A stretch of 64,000 nucleotides of DNA from Kalmanozyma brasiliensis GHG001. Lineage: Eukaryota > Basidiomycota > Ustilaginomycetes > Ustilaginales. Positions within the stretch are counted from its first letter, which is position 1. Each line of letters opens with the position of its first letter. This document shows positions 1 through 7,701 of this stretch, in pieces. Under the pieces are notes generated by a model. The model searched no databases, had not been told where the DNA came from, and saw nothing but the letters and a program-made list of their open reading frames with translations. A program made the translations under genes and the position numbers. The stretch covers positions 312,259 to 376,258 of the forward strand of contig NW_015961992.1 of the NCBI RefSeq assembly GCF_000497045.1, written 5' to 3'.

Positions 1-806
1 TCTCGATCATCCGCAACGCCTCGCTTCGCGGGGCCAAAGCGATCTTCCTGCCCGAAGCGACGGACTTTATCGCGCCGACTGCCAATGTTGCCGCCCTCAC
101 GCGCTCCGACGACAACCGCAGATTTGTCGAGGGCATTCGGTCGGCTGCGAGGGAAGCGGGCGTGTGGGTTTCGGTCGGGATTCACGAGGCACCCTCTTCT
201 TCGCAGGATGAGAGAGATGCCAAGGACAATGGAGGCAGGCTACGATGCTACAACACACAGCTGCTGATCGATCACCAGGGCGAGATCCTGGACAGGTATC
301 GCAAGCTGCATCTCTTCGATGTGGATATTAAGGGCGGCCTCAAGATCCTCGAGAGCGACTCGACCATTCCGGGATCAGAGCTACTCCCCCCTCGCTCTAC
401 ACCCGTTGGCTCACTGGGCTTGCTCACATGCTACGACCTGCGCTTCCCGGAACCATCTCTGCGACTGCGACGGCAAGGCGCACAACTGCTCACCTACCCC
501 TCCGCCTTCACCGTCCGCACCGGCGCCGCACACTGGGAGACGCTCCTCAGAGCAAGAGCGATAGAAACGCAGAGCTACGTACTCGCAGCTGCTCAAGTGG
601 GAGCCCACGATGGAACAAAGAGAACCTCATGGGGTCATGCCATGATCGTAGATCCCTGGGGGTCCGTCGTTGCTCAGTGTCCGGATATTCAGCCCTACAA
701 GCCCACCTTTTGTATGGCTGATATCGATCTTGAAGCTTTGGAGAACACGCGGAAGGAGATGCCGCTGTGGGAGCAGAGACGAGGCGACGTCTTTCCGCAG
801 ATCTGA
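1..806 (+). CDS. NIT2: Deaminated glutathione amidase (nitrilase superfamily, human NIT1 / yeast Nit2 type), 5' truncated by the window edge
   Basis: The frame is open from position 3 and ends at TGA 804-806, so the N-terminus lies outside the window. The visible 267 codons hold the carbon-nitrogen hydrolase catalytic triad: Glu in LPEATDF, Lys in YRKLHLFDVD and Cys in TCYDLRFPE. The block after the cysteine (LTYPSAFTVRTGAAHWE, then LLRARAIETQ and VDPWGSVVA) matches the NIT1 branch rather than omega-amidase NIT2 of mammals. Known for this family: hydrolysis of deaminated glutathione, a transaminase side product, to alpha-ketoglutarate and Cys-Gly, in cytosol and mitochondria. The gene is tail-to-tail with the next gene, with 197 bp between the stops. 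The exact clade is inferred from these motifs, and targeting cannot be judged without the start. Confidence 0.92.
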   Translation, partial: SIIRNASLRGAKAIFLPEATDFIAPTANVAALTRSDDNRRFVEGIRSAAREAGVWVSVGIHEAPSSSQDERDAKDNGGRLRCYNTQLLIDHQGEILDRYRKLHLFDVDIKGGLKILESDSTIPGSELLPPRSTPVGSLGLLTCYDLRFPEPSLRLRRQGAQLLTYPSAFTVRTGAAHWETLLRARAIETQSYVLAAAQVGAHDGTKRTSWGHAMIVDPWGSVVAQCPDIQPYKPTFCMADIDLEALENTRKEMPLWEQRRGDVFPQI

Positions 807-1003
807 CCTGTCCAGCTTCATGCTTTCGAGGATGAGTGGCCATGATATCGAGTTGACTTGATAGCGATGCAGATAAAAATACATTGTGAAAGATATGCAG
901 AGAAAAGGCAGAGATGAGAGTATGATAACAGTGTCAAGATGCAAAGACCAGTCGAGGGTGATGGGCCAGCCCAAGCGAACCACCAGGATTCGCTGTGGCG
1001 CTT

Positions 1004-3127
1004 TCAGCGGTTTCGCGGTGTCGGGGTCACTGACCGGGCCAGCTCCTCAAGTCGTGACGTCAGCTCGGCTGCGTCAATCTCGGACCTGGGTGGCACCGGG
1101 GCGGCCTCATCGATATCGAGACGAGTAATGACGAAGCCGAGCCATCCTTCGTTGCGTCCGCTTGCTTTGTTGAGGATGTCTTGCGACGAGCTTTTGCTCA
1201 GCGTGGGATTCTCGCTGTTGAATCGCATGCGCCTGGTGCGCGGAGCTGCAGAACGGTCCTCCCTTGCGAGCTTGACCAAGGGCACGAATTGTTGTCGCTC
1301 GTCCTGGGGCTGCTTGTCAGCGCCACGAGTTTTCGAGAAAGAGCGCGTGGCACGGCTGAGTGCAGAGGCCAGCGCGTACTGAGCCCACAAGACGAAGGCG
1401 AGAGGAAGCGCGGCCTGCACAGCGAACACGCAAAGGTACATCACCTGATCGCGTACAGATCCCACCGAAGAGGAGTGAGGGTCGGTGACGCGTTGATGCG
1501 CAGCAAGGAAGCGCGGAGACGTAAGCATCCCAGCAGCTGCGGCTCCGTGCGAATTCTGTACCTCGAGACGGTCGTGGTAGAAAGCTGTACGGCTCAAATT
1601 TCGGAGCGCTGCCAGAGCGATGAGTACCTGGCAAAGCACGTGAGCACGGATGAGACGCGAAGCCAGATCGCTCATCCAGCGCTTCTGCAGCGCCAGTCCA
1701 ACGATGCCAGTCAAGGCAAAGCCAGACTGCGCCAACATGAAGGTGGTCAGAGGCAGTGAGGCGGCGTCCGGGTGAACCGAGGTCTCCAATGCGCAGACTC
1801 CAACAATGACGATGCTGATTGCCGCGAGACCGACAGCGACGAAAGGAGTGCGCGACGTTCGTGATCGTGCGAATGTGTTGCGCGTCGAGAAACATGACGC
1901 TGAAGAGCCGCGTTGCGTGTCGAGAATGGTCTCCTTGTCGGCAGTCGATTCGGGCGAAGCTTGGCTGGGCAGATCAGAGACTGAGAGGCTGCGGTGCTTG
2001 CGCCATGACTGCGAACGATGATGAGTGGCTGGAGGCTCGTATAGCTGACTTTTGAAGCACATGCCATGTCGCTTTGCGGTAGATGAGCTTTGCAAACGTC
2101 GATGCTCGGAACTGCTGAGGCGAGACAAGTCTGGCGAAAGCCCTTGGGGCGATTCGGAGAAAGCCTGATCCTGCGCTGCAGCGTTCTCGGCATCACGACC
2201 GCCTGTAGCTCCGAAGAAGGGTCGACGATGGCCTGCGTAAGAGCCAAAAGTTGGTGCATCCTCGAGATCTGTGCCGTCCTGGTCGTCGATGGCTGCGCCG
2301 AGAGAGTCTACGTCAAAGATGGAGCGCAGCTCCTCTAGTCCGGCTTTGAGATAAGGCGAGGTGGTCGAGTGAAGGGTGTGATTCCAAGCGGTGATGCTCA
2401 TCCTGCGCGACATCGTGTTGGACCAGCTTCTGGCTCTCTGCGTCCACTTTGAGGTGGCGCGATCCGGCGAGCTTTCGCGCAGTCCAGCAGTGGAGAGATC
2501 GGTGGACACGTTCAACGAGACATACCGTGTTCCGCCCTGGAAGTAATTGCGCTCCGAGGCAGCGGAACGAATCGAGGTGGAGCGAGACAGCGTGGAAGCT
2601 GTGCTGGTGAGGCTGGGTGTGCTCGACATGGACGATAGTGAGTCATCGCCCGGCGATCCTATGCTCGGATCTAGGTGCAGCGCGTCAGCCTGGCCGCCAT
2701 TTGATGAGACTTCCGCGGGTTCCGACATGTCGACGGAGGCAAAGTAGCCGCGCGCAGGCCAGCGCATGGACGGCGAAGCTGGATCAGATGTAGGAAAGGT
2801 GCGAGATGACAGTTCATGACGAGTCAGTGCGCCGCTGTCGTTGCCTGGGACCAAACGTCGCATTCGAGAAGGAGCGCTCAGCATGTCGCCGCGTTTGGAA
2901 GGGCTGGTGACGGAGTCGCAGAAATTGTCGACTGTGTTTGAGCTCTTCGAAGTGTGCGTGTTGAGCTGAGTGAGAAGCGGAAGAGCGCGAGACGAGGAGC
3001 CGGGCGAGCAAGTAGTTGGAGGAGAGGGTGCGTGGCCGACCGTCTTGCTGCGTCGTACGCTGGAATCGCATGGCCTTAAAAGAGATGAGGGCCCAGCCTC
3101 GTTCGAAGAGGCTAGGCACTGGCTCAT
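1004..3127 (-). CDS. Four-helix membrane protein with long Ser-rich cytosolic N-terminus, function unknown
   Basis: One uninterrupted 707-codon frame. Residues 1-420 are rich in Ser, Thr, Arg and Pro with no predicted fold; they look disordered and full of phosphorylation-type sites. Four hydrophobic segments follow at roughly 426-448, 455-475, 490-508 and 560-587, consistent with a four-pass membrane domain. A 120-residue polar C-terminal tail ends in an acidic/helical patch near DIDEAAPVPP. I do not recognise the family. The start at 3127 is the first ATG in frame. Another open stretch just upstream (to 3540) is CT-rich and most likely 5' leader. The tail-to-tail neighbour is the nitrilase. 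No signal peptide is visible, so membrane insertion would use the internal helices. Confidence 0.72.
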   Translation of the reverse strand: MSQCLASSNEAGPSSLLRPCDSSVRRSKTVGHAPSPPTTCSPGSSSRALPLLTQLNTHTSKSSNTVDNFCDSVTSPSKRGDMLSAPSRMRRLVPGNDSGALTRHELSSRTFPTSDPASPSMRWPARGYFASVDMSEPAEVSSNGGQADALHLDPSIGSPGDDSLSSMSSTPSLTSTASTLSRSTSIRSAASERNYFQGGTRYVSLNVSTDLSTAGLRESSPDRATSKWTQRARSWSNTMSRRMSITAWNHTLHSTTSPYLKAGLEELRSIFDVDSLGAAIDDQDGTDLEDAPTFGSYAGHRRPFFGATGGRDAENAAAQDQAFSESPQGLSPDLSRLSSSEHRRLQSSSTAKRHGMCFKSQLYEPPATHHRSQSWRKHRSLSVSDLPSQASPESTADKETILDTQRGSSASCFSTRNTFARSRTSRTPFVAVGLAAISIVIVGVCALETSVHPDAASLPLTTFMLAQSGFALTGIVGLALQKRWMSDLASRLIRAHVLCQVLIALAALRNLSRTAFYHDRLEVQNSHGAAAAGMLTSPRFLAAHQRVTDPHSSSVGSVRDQVMYLCVFAVQAALPLAFVLWAQYALASALSRATRSFSKTRGADKQPQDERQQFVPLVKLAREDRSAAPRTRRMRFNSENPTLSKSSSQDILNKASGRNEGWLGFVITRLDIDEAAPVPPRSEIDAAELTSRLEELARSVTPTPRNR

Positions 3128-5804
3128 TGCTGCGATGGAACCTGTGTTGGTGCGAACGGATTTGGGCGTTTATGACATGTGCGGAGCGTCTGTGGGAGAT
3201 CTGATGCCGATATAGCGAGGTGTTGGTGTGAGATGCTGGCAGCGGGTGGGAGCACCGTCAGATTGCTACACGACTGGGAGGCAGATTGGGTGTTGGCGAC
3301 GTGGCGCAGTTGTGGAACGGATCCGTAGCTTTCTCCGTGTTCAGAGGGTGGTCCAGCGGGCACTTTGTGTTGGGAGAGTCGCAGCGACAGGGACAGAATG
3401 AGGGTGTGAGATGCGTCGAGGCTAGCGAACAGTGGGCGTAAGGTGGTGGGAGTCGGTGTTGGTGGTGATGATGGCAGCGAGGGTTGATGGTGAAGATTGA
3501 TGGAGACGATGACGAGAGAGGAAGGTGGAGTCAGTGGCAAGTGACAGGCAGAGACAAAGGGTCAGGAGCACAAAGGGGAGGCTCGTTGTTGCAAAAGCCT
3601 TGACACGGTTGTGCAGCCGCTGAAAGGAAGTCAACTAACACTCAGCACAAAGTCACCCACTTTTGCATCTTACGCAGTCACGGCTGACAGCCTTGGCGGC
3701 AGCCGTCAGGGTCCCAAATCGGCTGACTGTGTGACTGAGTTGCAGGAGAGCAGTGGCTTGTTCTGTTTAGGCTCTCAAGCCGAAGCGAAGCGGGACCGTC
3801 TCGGGAAAAGAGAGCCGCGGAGAGGTGCAGCTGCAGCCAAAGTTGACAAGGGTCCTTTTCGAGCCGGCTCACGTTAAGTCAGGCTTGGTTGCTGACGCTG
3901 GCTCAGGCTCAGGCCGAGCGTGCCGAGCCACGACGTGACTGAGCTCAAGGAGACTTTATTTTTAATTGAATTTCCGAGCGAAATCGCATGACCAAGGCTC
4001 GCATCTTTTGACCGCGTCTCCAAGCCATCTTTGCACCAGCTCGCTTACATGGCCATGCCTTTGTCTGGGCTGCCAAGCCTAGCCGATGAATGGCCTGCCA
4101 CTTTCTCGTCATGCTGAGACAAGACAATGGGCCCTTTGGCTCCATCCAGATGTCATGGAACATCACACTTGCTCTTTGGTCACGAGCGCTTCCACTTTGG
4201 CACGAGCATCGACGTGTTCTCATTCGCTCTTGCTGAAGCCTTGGGTAAGTTCGGAGGACAAAGCCTTTTCGAACAAGGTCAAGGCTTGATGACCCTTGAT
4301 GTGGTTAGAGCTCATCGTGAGCCACAGGCTGAAAAGTTCGTCCCACCAAGCTATGCAGCTGCGTCTCGCCCAGACACTGAGGGGAACGGTCGGCCCGCAA
4401 GGCAGAGTCCACTCAGCCCACTTCATGTTGGCATGCCTTGACGAGCTCACGGGATATGAACCGACTCCCTGACAGCTGAAAGGGAGGCGAGACAGGTGGA
4501 AAGGAGAAAGAAAAGGTCTGGATTCCTCGTTCCGATCAAGTTCAAGGTCCGCCTTGCCGTGGACCTGCGACTGCATTTCACGCTGCGAGCAGCCTTCCTT
4601 CATCTCGACGACCTCTTCGCTTGAGCTTGGGTCGGCTCTGACTTGTGCTCAGCAGCTTCGGGATGAAACAGCGAGCAAGATACAGTCTCGTCGGCACGCT
4701 TCCGGTTGCAATTAGCGTGGTCACGCTTGCCAAGGCTTGATGCGATTTGGATCCCTTGGTCAAGCGCATGGAAAGAAAATCATGCGATCCCTTCCACGCG
4801 GACTTGGCACAACGCGGAGGGGTACAAGCATCCCTCGTGCAGTCAAAGGCGGTTCCTTGTTGCTCGGCTCAGTCACTCTTAGATCGATCGACGGTTCCGA
4901 GGATCCGGCGACTGGCTCACAAAGTCGAGCACAGCCAGTGCCGCGACTGCATGGCGGCAAGGCGCCGCTCGGACACGCACGCAAGTTTCGGCAGCCCATG
5001 CTTGCTTTGGCATTGCTGGGCATTGCCAACTACTCGTGCCATAAGTGATGAGCAGATCGAAAGTACTTACATCAGCACGATACTTTCGAGACCGATCAAT
5101 GCAGGATGCGGGATCGGGGCGGACGAAGAGCGTTCTTGGCTGGCGCGTTGGCCTTGGCACCGCGCTTCGGATGCATTGTCTCTTTGCGTGGGCCACGACT
5201 TCGCCTTAGCGCCAAGAGAGACGCTCCTCGCAGCCAACATTTGAGCAGTTCTACGATCGAAACGACAACAGACAATCAATGACAGATTCATTATGTCTCT
5301 GTCGAGGAGGAAGGTCACAAGACCATTACTCCTGTTCAAGACGGGCGGATGTCCAACCGCACAAAAGGCGCAAATACTCGTCATACCGCGCCGCGCCTTT
5401 GTGCTTACCGAACCCCGCGATTGGAATCGGTGGACCCTGAAGGGGATCGTGAGCAGAAACAGTGCGATGAGACCCTGTCATACTGCTCGCTCAGGTGGTC
5501 AGCTGACGATGCAGTCATCACCAGATCTCAATTCCTCTTATTCTGTGGTACGATCGTCTACGTCGCTAAGGAGCACTCTTTCTACCTCTGTGCTAGGCGC
5601 TGTTCGTTTCCGCTGCAGCCGGTGCTCGCGTCGACGTCACTCCGCTCTGTTGTTCTCCGCGGCATTGCCATCCACCTCTACACCAGCAAAAACTCAATCT
5701 CTGTCGCCAGCTTCTGTAGCGATGATTGCAGCTCGAGACCGAGTCCCTTGCCGTCTACCCAAAATGTTGTGCACAAGTCAATGAGTTGGCCAAAAAGGAG
5801 TAAG
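3128..5804. other. Long gene-free stretch
   Basis: About 2.7 kb without a convincing gene. The first 450 bases are pyrimidine-rich on the minus strand and probably form the leader and promoter of the membrane-protein gene at 1004-3127. From 3600 to 5804 short frames occur in all phases, but none shows a recognisable domain, sustained codon bias or plausible splice structure. No transposase, reverse-transcriptase motif, terminal repeat or tandem repeat is visible. It ends at a 5S rRNA gene. It could hold a noncoding RNA or the remains of a gene. Confidence 0.5.
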
Positions 5805-5810
5805 AAAAAA
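5805..5810 (-). terminator. RNA polymerase III T-run terminator of the 5S gene
   Basis: A run of six T residues on the minus strand begins three nucleotides after the predicted 3' end of the 5S rRNA. This is the normal Pol III termination signal, and its correct placement supports the 5S call. Confidence 0.8.
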
Positions 5811-5813
5811 GAG

Positions 5814-5931
5814 AACTGCAGCACCTAGGATTCCCGCGTGGTCCCCCACCGCAGTACTGACTAGGCGATACCTTGCTTAACTTCGCAGATCGGACGGGAT
5901 GCGGTGCTTTCAAGGTTCTATGGCCGCAGAT
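5814..5931 (-). rRNA. 5S ribosomal RNA
   Basis: Read on the minus strand, these 118 nt have the length and landmarks of a fungal 5S rRNA. These include the GAAAGCACCGCATCCCGTCC block of helices II-III, GATCTGCGAAGTTAA in the internal control region, and the GGTGGGGGACCACGCGGGAA stem of helices IV-V. The two ends pair as helix I (5' ATCTGCGGC against 3' GCTGCAGTT). Helix II pairs as CCTTG against CAAGG. A T6 terminator follows directly. The gene lies alone between protein genes, so 5S is dispersed here rather than confined to an rDNA repeat. Compared with the smut-type 5S that I recall, helix I and helix II carry paired substitutions that keep the stems intact. Confidence 0.93.
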
Positions 5932-6186
5932 GTTAAGCCCTTATTCGAAGACAGATATATACCTGCTATGATAGTTGTCCTGCCACCTGACGGGAGTCAT
6001 GACTTGAATGGCGGTCTTCTACACGATTGATCACACTTCTCGGCATGAGACAGCTCGCATGAGACAGAACTACTCAGCTCAGTCAGGTAAAATATGCACT
6101 GGGTGTCAAAGGGAACGCTGCTTCAGCTGTATTGCTTGTCAAGGGCGAGACCCGAGCCAAACCGAATGCCAATCGGGTCCATCCGA

Positions 6187-7317
6187 TCAACGTCCGATAC
6201 GAACCACCTTCTTCCTCTGCCTGCGTCCCAGGTTGAGCGGGTTCATCGGGTCCTTCTTCTTGGCTGCCGCATCTTCCTTCTCCTCTTCCTCTTCCTCCTC
6301 GTCATCATTTCCGCCGAGACCCATGCCACCGAGCATACCACCGAGACCACCAAGTGCGTCTGCTCCTGGCATGCCCGGTCCGCCCATCGCTTCGGCGAGG
6401 TTCATGTTGAGCAATCCGCCTTCGATCGCGGGCGAGTGAGGGGGGAGACGTGCTTCCAGCGTGGGCGGGAACTTGATCTTGGCCAGACGCTCGCGGATCG
6501 GGTTCGGGTTAGGGTCGCGCTTGGCCTGAAGAATCTCCTTGCGTTGCTCCTTGGTCAGCGTAGGCTTGGAAGGACCAGCAGCAATCGAGCTGGAAGAGGC
6601 GGCGGCCGCGGCCTTCTTCTTGTTCTTCTTCGAGGCCCCGGCTTCAGTGGAAGCAGACGTCCCAGCAGCGGCAGCTTCAGCGTTTTCGGCGAGAGCCTGC
6701 TTCTTCATCGTCGAAGGGCGAACGCGCTTCTTGCGTGGCTCGATCGCAGGTGGCTTGCCTCCGCAGTTGGGTTGGATCGTCTCTGCAATGGCGTCGAAGA
6801 GCTGCTTCTTGCTGGCGAAGCGGCTGTGGGTCGGCTCGCCATCCTCGTTGAACAGCTGCACCTTGACTCGGCCCGGGTTCTCCCAGTCTTGAGGATGCGT
6901 CTTGTACGGCTCCTGCACGTACTTGAGTTGAAGTCGGCCTACTGCTTTGGCAATCCAGAGCTGTGTGGGGAACGGGCTTGATTTCTCGTAGGAGACTCGT
7001 CGACATCCCTTGCCGTAGTGTCGCTTGGCGTCAAAGTAGATGGGGTAGACGCTGACCCACTTTTTGTGTTCGCCGTCGTTGTCAGACTTCGAGCCGCTGC
7101 CACCAGCTACGGCGAGGTCTGCGGGAGGTCGAGAAGAGCCAAAGTCGCCAGAGCCGGGGGCTTGACCCATCTGCTCCATCATCTTTTGGAAGGCGGCCAT
7201 CTGGTCGGCTTGAGGAGCACCTCCCGCCTGCGCCTGTGAGACGCCGGGAGACGCTACGGTCGGCAGGTCGAACTCGAAGTCATCGTCGAAGTCCTCGACG
7301 GCAGCCTTGGGCGGCAT
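6187..7317 (-). CDS. SEC65: Signal recognition particle subunit SRP19 / Sec65
   Basis: This is the SRP subunit that binds helices 6 and 8 of SRP RNA and allows SRP54 to assemble. The SRP19 domain begins near residue 103 with WVSVYPIYFDAKRHYGKGCR and continues through YEKSSPFP, QLKYVQEPYKTHPQDWENPGRVKV and a basic PRKKR stretch. The C-terminus ends in the basic tail RQRKKVVRIGR, as in yeast Sec65. A poly-Glu run lies near the end. I chose the ATG at 7317 (MPPKAAVEDFDDD) because the acidic N-terminus is typical and the ATG context is good, giving 376 residues. An in-frame ATG at 7449 would add 44 residues. It is divergent from CCA1. Confidence 0.93.
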   Translation of the reverse strand: MPPKAAVEDFDDDFEFDLPTVASPGVSQAQAGGAPQADQMAAFQKMMEQMGQAPGSGDFGSSRPPADLAVAGGSGSKSDNDGEHKKWVSVYPIYFDAKRHYGKGCRRVSYEKSSPFPTQLWIAKAVGRLQLKYVQEPYKTHPQDWENPGRVKVQLFNEDGEPTHSRFASKKQLFDAIAETIQPNCGGKPPAIEPRKKRVRPSTMKKQALAENAEAAAAGTSASTEAGASKKNKKKAAAAASSSSIAAGPSKPTLTKEQRKEILQAKRDPNPNPIRERLAKIKFPPTLEARLPPHSPAIEGGLLNMNLAEAMGGPGMPGADALGGLGGMLGGMGLGGNDDEEEEEEEKEDAAAKKKDPMNPLNLGRRQRKKVVRIGR

Positions 7318-7701
7318 CGTGGTGGCTGCTTGGTATTGTAAGGCTGCGATGGCCTGTTGAAGCTCTAGATTGTTGATGTTCTGGAGGATGAAGGATCGAA
7401 TGGATGATTTAGAGATGGAGCTGCCGACTGAACAGAGCGCACCCCACACGTGACTGTGCCTGCGCCTTTTCCTATCGCGCGAATGGAATTTTTGCTGCTT
7501 GACAGGTGCAGCTCAGCCCTTTGAGGTGGAGGCCCATGCTTCTCAAAGCTCTATCTTCCACCTCAACAGCCGTCATACGTCCATGAACCCTCCTGTCCTC
7601 CAATAGCGAAGCCAGGAATCGCAGACAGCTCTCCCGGTCCCCACAGACGAAGAAGGGCCCAAATTGGACGAGGTGATGGCCATAAGCCGGGCTCGAATGG
7701 C
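7318..7701. promoter_or_regulatory. Bidirectional promoter region between SRP19 and CCA1
   Basis: These 384 bases separate the divergent starts of SRP19 and the CCA-adding enzyme and must carry both promoters. No TATA box is evident. An in-frame upstream extension of SRP19 reaches 7449 and could be 5' leader. Confidence 0.5.

Noticed and set aside
3124..3540. An open frame just upstream of the four-helix membrane protein
   Set aside because: Ser/Pro/His-rich translation of a CT-rich leader. I saw no splice site that would join it to the main frame.
4747..5244. A 165-codon frame in the gene-free stretch
   Set aside because: Composition is random-like, with many Cys, Arg and His, no domain and no codon bias.
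5349..5828. A 159-codon frame running into the 5S gene
   Set aside because: No domain, and its last codons overlap the 5S rRNA and its terminator on the other strand.
6094..6981. A plus-strand 295-codon frame opposite SRP19
   Set aside because: Leu/Arg-rich antisense of the Glu- and Lys-rich SRP19 tail.
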